Source: Rhizopus sp. PT2906
Lineage: Eukaryota; Mucoromycota; Mucoromycetes; Mucorales; Rhizopodaceae
Assembly (NCBI GenBank): GCA_025529335.1
Contig: JAMYHX010000142.1
Span: 22,246-86,245, forward strand
Direction: 5' to 3'
DNA length: 64,000 nucleotides
Below the pieces are notes generated by a model. The model made no database searches. It saw nothing but the letters and a program-made list of their open reading frames with translations, and was not told where the DNA came from. This document shows positions 36,172 through 46,111 of the stretch, piece after piece. Both the position numbers and the translations under genes were made by a program. Position 1 is the stretch's first letter. The number at the start of each line of letters is the position of its first letter.

Positions 36172-37940
36172 TACAGTGCACCATTTCCAAAAAGAGATGT
36201 AGCGTTGACTTGTCGTTTTCTCTTATAAAATTATATCATAAAAATTGCAAAAAGCCGTCTTTACTTTTTCAAATGGCCGTGTTTTCGGTTGAGTTTGAGA
36301 CGCTTTTACTAGGTTAGACATGAAAATGCAAAATGCAAAATACGATTTGCTATTATCTTCTTTTTATTAAAGGTCAGCGAAATACAATAAAAAATAAATT
36401 TTTCTACAAGTATACAATTGATCTTCATTAAGCGAAGGTAAGAGATGGAAAAGGAAGGGAGGGGACATCATATTTTGCATTTTGTATTTTCATGTCTAAC
36501 TTAGTAATTCAAGTGTCGAAACAAATTCTACTTGAATTGGTGGAGACACTCAAATACAAAATATGATTTGCTGATCCAGAGAAATAGTCTATTTGGTTCA
36601 ATCGCATACTGTATTATCTTCCGTATCAAAGAACTGGTTGTCATCTTCGTCAGTAGCATCGTCAATATCAATCAGCGTGTTGGAGAAATCAAATTGAGAG
36701 AGATGTTCACGGCGATAGTGATTTTCAAAGACAGCGGAAGAAGACCAGTTGCCCATGGTGACAACATCATCTTTAGGAATACCTGATTTAAGGGCGAAAG
36801 ATGAAGCGATGAACCGGAGAGAAACACGTGGTTCTGTTGTGGATATTTTAACAAGCTTACCGATCCAACGTTGAATAGTACGAGCACTGAGCAGCTTGAG
36901 CGGAGCGTAAGAGTGCAGAAACAGTGTATCAGGAGAGTCCGAAGGGCTGCTTGAAAATCGGCAAGATACATCGTATAACTTTTGGGTTGGAGCAGCTGTC
37001 GACTTGAAGGTGGGATTGATCGTTTGAAAGGCCAGAGTATTACGCATATTGTTGACTTGTGAGGAGAGATTGAGCAATAAGGTGTGACAATCGGCTAAGA
37101 TGGTTAAATATCTTTGAATGTTAGCATTCTCATTGTCCAAGCTGATTTCATGACTGAATATGTTAAGAGGACAAAAGATACCCGAGATCAAATATTGAAC
37201 CCGATTGTAACAGTTGTTCGCGTGAATATGTCAGTATGATTGAACGGGCAAGAGAGATAACCGTTGACGGAACAAAGAGTTGAGAATTGAATACCAAGTT
37301 AAAATGAACACGCCAAATGGGTAACAGAGTGGAAACGATTCTAACGGCAAGAGGTAGTTCGTTTTCGGCGGAACAGAGAGAACAAAAGTTCGACGACACA
37401 ACAACCACAATTTTATCTACGTCAAGACTGAGATAACTTGAGGAAGATTTAAATATAGAAAGACAAAAGACAGAGACAAACAAAGAATTCGTCTATTCCT
37501 GAGAATTCAGATACTCAAAATACAATGAAAAAGAGGGCTCTATTATATTTTTTGATATGGGCTAAATCCAGGTACGATCTGATTTGTTCTGTTACGGTTA
37601 TGGTTAAAGCTGCGGTGCCTGGATTACGACAATGATCTGGATGATTACTAAGTGACTCTAATTGGCTATTCTTATTGTAAAGACTATATTATTCTTCCCT
37701 GAACTTTGAGGCTGAACAAATTTCTAGTAGCATTCAAAGCAAGCATTTTTAATTACGACGAGCTTTGCCATCGAGTTTAAACAATGAAAGAGGGAAAAAA
37801 GGCAAAAAAAAAACCCACATAGCTCACTACATACAGTCTTTTCAGAAAGTAAAGTCGCATTATTGCAATTTTATAATACAATTTATACAAAAAAGCGACA
37901 AGCCAGTGTGATATCCCTTTTTGGAAATAGTGTACTTCGG
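36172..37940. mobile_element. Tyrosine-recombinase element bounded by about 95-base inverted repeats
   Basis: The left arm (about 36172-36270) and right arm (about 37844-37940) are inverted and diverged copies, sharing blocks such as CTTTTTGGAAAT, CGACAAG and TTGCAATTTT followed by an AT-rich run and then AAAGTAAAG. Between them lies a minus-strand frame with a tyrosine recombinase C-terminus and a second, inner inverted repeat (36313-36342 with 36471-36500, ATGAAAATGCAAAAT type). No reverse transcriptase frame is visible, so this is shorter than a complete DIRS element and has terminal repeats that Cryptons normally lack. Confidence 0.7.
36598..37483 (-). CDS. Tyrosine recombinase-like protein (Crypton/DIRS type), possibly split by an intron or frameshift
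   Basis: Two overlapping minus-strand frames (37483-37163 and 37191-36598). The downstream frame ends in a tyrosine recombinase box: RVSLRFIASSFALKSGIP, then VTMGNWSSSAVFENHYRRE. This matches the HxxR...W...Y order, with Ser in place of the usual His, the Arg in SLRF, the Trp in GNW and the nucleophile candidate Tyr in NHYRR. A weak 43-base intron (donor GTTCAA, acceptor TTCAG, about 37217-37175) could join the frames; otherwise it is frameshifted. The first-box Arg is not clear. Expected role: DNA strand exchange for element mobility. Confidence 0.6.
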
Positions 37941-38044
37941 ACAAGTCGGGTAAGTTTTTTTGGTCTATAGGCTCCGTGCCTATAGGCTTTTAAAATTATT
38001 TTTTTTTTTAGTTAATCCACTGCTTGTCTTCTTTTCTGTTGCAA

Positions 38045-38526
38045 ATGCCCATTAGTCAATTAAAAATAAAAACAAACGTTGTTAAACGGTAAAAAGAGAG
38101 AGTCTAATAATAATAAACAGTTGTATAACCTCATTTTTGTCACAGTATTCATAAAGAATATCTCAGTTATGAGAAGGAAGCTGAGCACCAACAAAAGCGT
38201 ATTGACAAGCTCATTGCTGAAGGTGCAGATGAGGCCGACGTAAGAAAACAGGTAAATAGAATATAGGATTAATAAATAAGCATATTAAATATGTATAAAA
38301 ATAGAAAGAAGTTCTTGATGAAACATTTCAAATGATTCCAGACGTCAAAAAGAGACTCGCAACAGCTTATCAAGACTTGCAAAATCAAATTGTCAGTAAC
38401 CTTGAATGTAGTATTTGATGGAAGAGTAACTAATTCATTATTGTTTAGGAAAATGGTGAAAATACAGATCTTGATGAGTTACAAGAAGCTCAAAGCATCC
38501 TTTCCGAGATATCCACAGAAGTTTAA
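38045..38526 (+). CDS. TBCA: Tubulin-folding cofactor A
   Basis: Four exons (38045-38088, 38146-38251, 38305-38391, 38449-38526) close to 104 residues, the normal length of the family. The product is a three-helix-bundle protein: LKIKTNVVKRIHKEY, SYEKEAEHQQKRIDKL and MIPDVKKRLATAYQDL match TBCA/Rbl2. It holds beta-tubulin monomers during folding in the cytosol. The third intron uses the less common donor GTCAGT. Convergent with THOC5, with 79 bases between stops. Confidence 0.92.
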
Positions 38527-38605
38527 ATCGCATACCATTTGGAGGTCTTATTTTACTAAATAAACCTTTTTCATCTGATAATATTATATATACACAAAAC
38601 CCTAT

Positions 38606-39477
38606 TTATTCTCCTGTTGTATCCATTGCATCTACAGTTTCCACAGTCGGTTCTTGTTCCGTAACCATGTTTACTTTTTCTTCTGCCATCAAAGCTTCGA
38701 CAACAGGACCGGTAGACTAGGTGTAGATGATATATCAGCCAGTAATTCCAAGATGATCCTCTCTTTTATTATCTTTACCTCAACAAAGTCATCCAGTAGT
38801 TTATCAAACTGATCCACTTTTCTTTGCACCTTGATATTCTCTTTTATCAGTTGTACCTTTCTTTGTTCAAGTGCCTCTTTTTGTTCTTTTAACCTAACGT
38901 CGTCTTAATAAAGGAACGCAATATGTATCTTTTTACTTACTCTGCTCGCACAACAAGTTCATATTTTAATCGATTGATCATCAATTGATGAGGATTATCT
39001 GAATCAATGAGATATTCTGGTCCTGCTTTTGATTGAAACTCTTCTATCGGTATAAGTTCAACATCCTGGTATACAGATCTTTATAAAATAAAGTTATAAA
39101 TTATTCTTTATATAAAACCAATTGGCTTACCTAAATTCACGACATTGAACGATTTCTTCAAGAATGTGTCTCTTTTCATACATGACGTCTTGTAATTCAA
39201 CTTGCTTTTTATCCATATGATCTTTAGCGTCTGATGTTGATTGTTTACTGTCCCGCATAGAAATGTATGAATTGGCTTGAAGATCTTTTAATCTATCGAG
39301 ACAATTTTGGACTTGCTCGTACTCGTCAGCATTATAATCACCTAGAGTACCCTACTCAATGTGAGTCTAAACTTCTTTATATAGAACACTAATTACATCT
39401 ATCTTCTTTTGCATATAACTTGTCAAGATGGCCTCAAGTTCTTTTGATGCAATTTCAATTGAATCTATTGTAGGCAT
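38606..39477 (-). CDS. THOC5: THO complex subunit 5 homologue, short form
   Basis: Five exons (39477-39397, 39351-39131, 39078-38941, 38893-38779, 38716-38606) close to 221 residues; no long uninterrupted frame exists, so it is easily missed. The coiled-coil reads KKQVELQDVMYEKRHILEEI, VQCREFR, VELIPIEEF and NPHQLMINRLKYEL, matching the N-terminal THOC5/FMIP region. Animal THOC5 is about three times longer, so this form has only the THO-binding part. The C-terminal 40 residues are acidic. It would act with THO2, also in this window, in TREX. Exon 4's acceptor (GACGTTAG) was set by frame. Confidence 0.8.
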
Positions 39478-39590
39478 TTTGTTAAAGACCAAAAGAAAAG
39501 GAAATTGTTATTTCCGCCTTCAAATGAGTGTTTTTTCTCAATTTTTTATTTTATTTGCTTTTATGCACACAAATACGAGATTTTTTTTTT

Positions 39591-41018
39591 TTACTCTCGT
39601 ACGTGTGAAAGTTCAACAGCAAAACCAACGGCAACCTTGGCAAATTCCTTCATGTGGTCAAAAGAGAGATTTTCAATAACATCTCTTGTTGTATGGATAT
39701 AAGGATTTGAATTGTCAAATTCACTTTCAATAGTGAAAGCAGAAGGGAATCCAAGTTTGCGCCAAGAAGCGTGATCTAGAGTGGTATTGAGTAACATTGA
39801 ACAATTGATTCTAATAGATCTTACCACTGCATGCATAGCCGCATTCTGTCAAACTGTAAGGGATTGCAGCATAGGTATCAACCAAAGCTTTTAAGAAATC
39901 AGTCAACTATAAACAATTAGTAACAAATATATACATTTTAAAGTATGGTTACTTTTTCATCCACATGGTCCGTAACGATGCCAATGACTTCCTTATCCTT
40001 ATTTTTTCCAATGAATCCTGTCATGTCATTCTGTAACATAGCAACAACTCTCTTTCCTTCTTGGTAATACTTGTCAGCTACATCTTGACTGCCCAATAAA
40101 CCAGCTTCTTCACCACTATACCAATGGAATTCAACAGGTCTTTCGGGCTTGAAACCATTGTGAACAAGACTGCGGAATGCTTCCAAGATAGTGACGGTGC
40201 CACTGCCATCATCCTAAGGAATGATGTGTCATTATCTTGACTTTCTTTTTTATATGTAACTTACGTCAGCACCGGGTGAACGACCGAAGGAAGGAAGCCA
40301 CATGTTGACAGAGTCTTGATGAGCGCCAATGATGACAACTTCATTTTCAAGGTCCTTGATGGAGCCTTCGAATCGAGCAATAATGGAGAATTGGTCCCAC
40401 TAGTTTATGTTTAGCAATGATTAGTGTAACAAAGATAAGTCTTACGGAGTGTTCAAATTCCTTGACGGACACATGATCATTGCCTGATGCAATATCCCTA
40501 ATTTGTTGTATCAACCAGCGGCATGACTCAGCGCCGTATTTGGACTTGTAGTATCTGTTTCGGAAACTGGTAAAGTGTGTCAACACGGTTTCCATAGTAT
40601 CAGTTGTCAAATTGCCAATAAAAGGCTCGGCCTCTTGTTGGTAGATAGCCTTGGTAGGGATGGCTATATGCGAAATTAGTTTTCTTTCCAAGACTTTTAT
40701 ATAAACATACCGGGTGTCTCAACAGCAAAAGACGTAATTGGGGTGTTAGGATGGTCTGTGATATCCATAAACTTGATACCAGCACGAAGTAAAGCTGACT
40801 TATCACTTTCGGTCATCCATTTAGGAGGAACGTCATCACTATTGTCAAGTATGAGTAATGCTTCACACAGATGAATTAATAAGTTACTACCTATATTGTA
40901 TCAATCTGCGCTGAGGTTCAGGAACATCAAAAATTCTAATTTGGTCAATCAAGGGGCTTGCATTTACAAGAGCAGCAAGAGCAGAGAGAGATAAGAAGGA
41001 TAAAGATATGAGCTTCAT
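39591..41018 (-). CDS. Secreted M28 zinc aminopeptidase (leucyl aminopeptidase type)
   Basis: Seven exons (41018-40891, 40838-40711, 40663-40446, 40399-40265, 40213-39953, 39906-39825, 39775-39591) close to 378 residues. Signal peptide MKLISLSFLSLSALAALVNA, then a propeptide-like region, then the M28 peptidase with all expected zinc ligands and catalytic residues: GAHQDS, GADDDGSG, SGEEAGLLGS, LQNDMTG and CSDHASW. Such enzymes remove N-terminal residues from peptides outside the cell. Upstream in-frame ATG at 41102 would spoil the signal peptide, so 41018 is preferred. It is tandem with THOC5. Confidence 0.93.
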
Positions 41019-41154
41019 GTTTGTTTTTACGAAAAAAAAAAAAGAAAAGAGTAATATGAAAAGATGCAGGAAAAAGATTGTGAAAAAATGTCGCCATTTC
41101 AAAATATCGTATAATCGCTTTTGATACTTTTTGCCTTAATTGGAAACTGTATCC

Positions 41155-41665
41155 AAACTATGTCGAAGTCGAAGCAACCACAGGCAGAACCTTCTGCTGC
41201 TAAGTCTGAAATAACTCGCCTCCAACAATAAAACACCTCTCTCTGTGGGCGTTTAACTAAATCTTCCCCTGTCACTGAGTTGGCCGGTCCAGTCCCTCCA
41301 CTGTTACCCGTCCACATGAATCACCTGGCAGCATTGACTCTCTTAGAAACAACCTTTCTCTCCAGACCCTAAGCGTCCTCCGCCAGCCAAGATTGTAAGT
41401 TCTAATAACATGAAACCTCTTTCAAGCCAAGCTGCCGCTCTTCTACATTTTGCCCTTTCTCTTCAAATCAAGGTTTCAAATACCTTTATGTTCCTGTCCC
41501 AATCAGCCAACTACAGCGTCTGCATACCAACAGCAGTAATGTCATCAACATGTATTATTTGAGCCACCACATTATTATCGTATTCGCAACGACTGTGGGT
41601 CAGAGTTCCATTCACAGCTATCTGTATCTACATTTATTAAACTACAGTTTTCATACTTTAAATGA
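41155..41665 (+). pseudogene. Degenerate LINE ORF1/gag-like scrap
   Basis: A run of broken frames beginning MSKSKQPQAEPSAAKSEI and, after several stops and shifts, KYLYVPVPISQLQRLHT and SSNVINMYYLSHH. This resembles the region of non-LTR retroelement ORF1 products where a YLYLP block is followed by a recognition-motif-like segment. Composition is C-richer than the surroundings. Identification is tentative. Confidence 0.35.
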
Positions 41666-41889
41666 AAATAAAAATGAGACATTGAGATTTAAGATGATGT
41701 TAATTTTTTTTTTTTTTGGACAAATAAAAGTCGATAATTTACCTGCATCAGGGTTTACTCTACCAATGGACCCTCCCTAGGCAAAGTTGCCATCATTGGG
41801 AGGCATAGAGCGGATTTTTTTTTTTTTTTGATGTGGATGGTGCATAATCTTCAGAGACCATTCTCTTGAGAGTTGATGTAACAAACCTT

Positions 41890-42420
41890 GATGGCCGACC
41901 GAGTATTTGACGGTGCTGATCCATTATATGACGAAAGTTCAGCACGGCAGCCAAATCTCTGCTCCAGAGTCGAGGGAAGAGTTACAAACATTGGCGATTT
42001 GTACATCTAGTAAATAGGTTATTAAAAACGGGAGTTTTTCATAGCAAACTTACCGCAACAGTCCGTGGCATTCGACCACTGGGTTTTTTGCACGTCTGAA
42101 AGATCTAGGGATTTTGTATCTTTAAAAAGGTTTCTAACTGACCATTGAACTCGTCAATCAAGTAGACTTGTGGTCCTTCTTTCTTCAACATTCGGTGCAT
42201 GCCTTTGCCACGAATAGGTTCATGGAACTTTGTGTGTTTCTTCCCCAGCTACCCATGACTAGAATTGAATCTTCACCAAACTTTGCTTTCAAAGTTTTAC
42301 CAAGTTGACTGTAAGATTGTTTTCTGTTCATATTAGATGATAATTTAATCTTCCTGAAGAGAAGAAGGTTACGATCCACTTGCATGTCTTCATTCGCATA
42401 GTATGTTCAAAGAATTTCAT
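41890..42420 (-). pseudogene. TnpB/Fanzor-like (RuvC plus zinc ribbon) nuclease relic
   Basis: Read leftwards across at least two frameshifts: LKAKFGEDSILVMGSW, then KFHEPIRGKGMHRMLKKEG, VYLIDEF, FRRAKNPVVECHGLLR, an intron-like gap with GTAAGT and CTAG ends (about 42054-42008), CTNRQC, then LWSRDLAAVLNFRH. This order (RuvC segment, zinc ribbon, final RDxAAxLN motif) is that of eukaryotic TnpB homologues (Fanzor) and of TnpB-like transposon proteins in Mucorales. The first zinc CxxC after the DEF motif is missing, apparently deleted, and a stop follows CTNRQCL, so it is inactive. Confidence 0.55.
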
Positions 42421-44016
42421 TTGCTCTTGATTTAGCTCTTAGTAATTGTGTTGTACTCAGCTTCAACGTTATTGAAAAAGGCTATTAAGAAGAGCTAAAC
42501 ATTACTAAATTAAGTTTGTGTGAGAGTTTACTTGGGAAGAGAACCTATAGCTGTTATCTTTGTAATGTGGTTCGTGTGATTATTTATCAATGTTGACAGT
42601 GCTCTCATTCTTTATTCTCATAAGATGCAGCGGAGAAATGTAAAGTATAATGCTTGCTCTACTGTAAGATTATACTCGAGTTATTATAATAATTTATATC
42701 AAACACGTCAAGAGATTAAGTTAAAAGAGTGAATATTCTGTTTTGAGAGCCTTTGTTACTATCAAGGTAGACAATATACCATTACTCGGTTTAGAAAGGG
42801 TAACATTGCACCACTGTAATTGTGCCAAAGGATTAATTAAGTAAGGATCATCGTTTTCAAGTAGATTAATTTCTATAAGGTAAACTCTGTCTATCCGCAG
42901 ATTGACAATACTCAATAAGGAAACAGGTAGAAAAGAGAAGTTGATAACACAACTTGGTCATGTGTATCATTGGTATTTTAAAGTTTCCTTGTCTTATATT
43001 CAAGATTAAGTAGTCAATATTCCTTCAGCTATTTTGGAAGATTACATCTACAGAAAAATTGAGTCATATTACAGAGGTCGGAATAAAAAACATTGCTCAA
43101 TGCTGGAAGTTCTTGGATTTGGGCTACTCCAACCAACTAATCACAGTTTCAAACGGGAAATAAACTGGGAAACCTTGTGCTCCTATTGTGTTCGTGATGA
43201 GGCTTGGCGGCAATAGCATGACGATCTTTCAAGACAGAATAACAAGGAGCTGACAGTGGGCTTAGTAAGTAGTAAGCAATTAGTACAATAATTGCATGAG
43301 AATAGGGTCACTCTGAGTCTTTGTTAGTGGAATTGGCACATTTAGGATCATATAAAGTGTGAGCATCACCGCGTGTTCACGTTGTTTCTTTTATTGTACT
43401 TGTGTTTCATGTCAACAGAACTGCAGATTAATTAAGTTACCAAAACTACGGTCAGCATTCTGAATGATCATAATATAGCTGTATTAATCATCCATCCATC
43501 CCTCAACTCGACCAAACAGTGCTTTAGCATATGTAAGAGACTATTCGATATTGTCAAAAAGGTCATGTAGCGACCTCTAGTGCTACGTGTGTGCCTGTGT
43601 CGCTGCCATCTCTTTAAAGTATCAACACTCTTCCCATGGCAAAAAAGCGCTTAGTCTTCTGTAGTTATGATTACAACAAACTTAAACTCTGTAGCTATTT
43701 AAAAGGCTAAATGAGACACTCGATTTATAGATTTGGTTTCAGTCTATTCTATACTTGGTACAGTAGACCTTGGTTACCTTTTTGGTTCACAATATACATT
43801 TCTCAAGTGTGACAATGAGAAAATGACAATGGTTATTTTTTACGTGATGGACCAGAACAATAGGTGTGCTAGTTGAATAAAAACAAAAAAGGGCGCTATT
43901 TAATATGAACTCATGACCATCATGGAAGGTTGTTCATATCATCTTTCCGTAAATGTCAACCAGATTGCATACAAGCTACACAATCCCAAGAATAATAGCA
44001 TTGATGAAGTTTTTTT
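42421..44016. other. Non-genic region between the TnpB-like relic and a small gene
   Basis: Possible 5' remains of the relic up to about 42.9 kb, including a 64-codon minus frame (42915-42721) with no match I recognise. The rest is AT-rich and shows no gene, tRNA or clear repeat. Confidence 0.35.
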
Positions 44017-44376
44017 TTATTGATTATTTTCATTACTTGAAGCAATTGCAGTCTCTTGAGGTTCGGATGTGGTGACCTGATCATAATGCTCTTTTTCAAT
44101 CACAGTCTGAGGAGCAGGGTCATCTGTCGTAAGCTTTTCATATTTACGCTCTTGATGATGTATTCTTGCTTCTTCTTCAGTCTGATCACAACTGGTTAAC
44201 TTGCGTTTTCTGCTACCAGGTACAATCAGTGGCTGCCGCTCTTGTTGTTGTTGTTGTTGCCTGTCTCTTATGGGATAGAGATAATAATAGTCATCCACAA
44301 TTCGCTCTAGAGAAGAATCCCAGACAGGCACATCAAATATCTCTTTAAAGCGTGTACGGACAGGGCTCGTTTTCAT
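44017..44376 (-). CDS. Small hydrophilic, probably nuclear protein, unknown
   Basis: Intronless frame of 119 residues starting MKTSPVRTRFKEIFDVPVWD. It has a glutamine run (six Gln, CAA/CAG type) and a basic GSRKRKL motif that could be a nuclear localisation signal, then an acidic tail. The N-terminal 30 residues look ordered. No family recognised; it could be the surviving part of a larger gene. Confidence 0.45.
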   Translation of the reverse strand: MKTSPVRTRFKEIFDVPVWDSSLERIVDDYYYLYPIRDRQQQQQQERQPLIVPGSRKRKLTSCDQTEEEARIHHQERKYEKLTTDDPAPQTVIEKEHYDQVTTSEPQETAIASSNENNQ

Positions 44377-44710
44377 TGTTTGATAAAAAGGGGAAGAATA
44401 AGTCTCCTAAGATATGCAAATCATTCTATATGATACATTCCTACAATTTTGTCTGGAAACGTAATCGAGGGCGCAAATGAAGATCCTCTGATGAGTATGC
44501 ATCATGAGACACAGTTTTGTAGCACAGAAAGATAAATTAGATGGTCATTAACCAATAACCTGGGCAAGACTATTTCTTTGTACCATTGACTTGATTTGGT
44601 AATGCATAAGGTGAGAAAAATATAACGTATGAAATCGCCACTTTTATCACATTACCTTCTTTTACCTCGTTTTTCTCACTCCACTTTTTCACCTTTTTCT
44701 TTTTCGTTTT
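44377..44710. other. Divergent promoter region between the small gene and the HMG-box gene
   Basis: About 330 bases, ending in a strongly pyrimidine-rich stretch (TTTTTCACC, CTTTTTC) just before the HMG-box gene start. Nothing else seen. Confidence 0.4.
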
Positions 44711-45991
44711 ATGGCCGAACAAGATTTCTTTGATGCTGGAATCAATACCTCATTCACATTTCAATATCCCATTGCCAACATGACAACCATACCGACTACT
44801 ACAGGCAACAATTTTCAAGTACAGAGAAAGGTAACTAGGAAACGAAATGCGAAAATAATATAGCTCACCCATCCTAGTTCGATCCATCCATTCATCGATC
44901 TTATTATCTTCCGCCAATCAACAATGGCTATGCGCTACAGCAAAGAGACTTTGATCAACAACAATGGAAAAATAACAACGTTTCACAAGTAGATTCAGCA
45001 TTAATATGAATATAAACATATATTTACCCTATTTCTATCTAGACACCTCAGCACATCGTTTCCCCTGAAGCCATCAGAGAGGCTCAAAAGGAAGAATCAG
45101 AGGAACCTGATAGACCCTTTTCAAAATTCACTTCCTTCCTTGCACTAAAACAGCGCAGGGTATCTCCTGAACCCAAATATATTTCATCTCCATCCTCGAT
45201 TAAAGTCAATAGCGATGAGATTAGGATTGAAGAAGAATTGATACCTTATAGTAGTGAAGAAGACGATATAAAAAAGCTCCCTAATTTATTCAATAATGAC
45301 CTAAGATCTAAGCTACTAGAGACATCATCTAGGATGACAGTAGCTGAAATAAGTAAAGATGTAGTAGGTGGTTGGTGGAAAACAATACCTGATGTAAGAA
45401 TATCTTGATTCACTTCATTCCTTGTTTATCCTCTATATACACAATATATGCATTTCATAGGACCAGCGACAGTACTATATTAAGCAAGCTACCATGTTCA
45501 AAGAGGAACAAAAACATCCTGATCTTGCTTACTCTCGGAAGTCTAAACCTGAAAAAAGACAGTTAGTGGATCCTGTTCTATCCCAGGAACGTTCTCAGCA
45601 GACAGTACCAGTCGTCAGTGGGCCGTCCAAAAAGAGATCAAGAAAGTCTAACCTACCTGAAGGCCAGAAGGACCCTAGGGGACGTAAGAAGAAGAGGCAT
45701 AGACATCCATTTGCACCAAAACATCCAATGTCGGCTTACCTTTACTATCTTGCTGATGTTTATCCCAAAGTGTCGCAGAATTTCCCTGGATCTACAGTGG
45801 GGCCTATCAGTAAATCGATATCGGCCACTTGGCATGCCATGTCTGCAGAAGAAAGATTACCATGGAAACAAAAGGCAGAATCAGATAAAGCAAGATATGC
45901 TAGAGAAATGGAGGTTTATATGGCAAAAAATAAACTACAAGAACAACAGCAGCAGCAACAAGCGTCATTAAATCATTCTATTGTACAGTAA
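44711..45991 (+). CDS. HMG-box DNA-binding protein
   Basis: Four exons (44711-44830, 44878-44988, 45043-45393, 45461-45991) close to 370 residues. The first 270 residues are disordered and mixed-charge, with a basic PSKKRSRKSNLP and GRKKKRHRHPF lead-in. One HMG box spans about 274-348: HPMSAYLYYLADVYPKVSQN, ISKSISATWHAMSAEER, and PWKQKAESDKARYAREMEVY, with the usual Trp residues. The end is a short Gln run. It is likely a nuclear architectural or sequence-nonspecific DNA-binding protein; the single box near the C-terminus resembles TOX- or NHP6-like boxes. Confidence 0.88.
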
Positions 45992-46111
45992 AATAAACTT
46001 TATATCCCCCCCTTTTCTCTCGTCTTAGTGCATATAGAAATGCATTGAGCAAAAAATCCATTTTATAATCGACTTGCATTCGAACTTAATGCAACATGGA
46101 TTCTTTTTATT

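Noticed and set aside
36598..37483. Bacterial or phage integrase as source of the recombinase-like frame
   Set aside because: The GNWSSSxVFxxxY pattern fits eukaryotic Crypton/DIRS recombinases, and surroundings are fungal.
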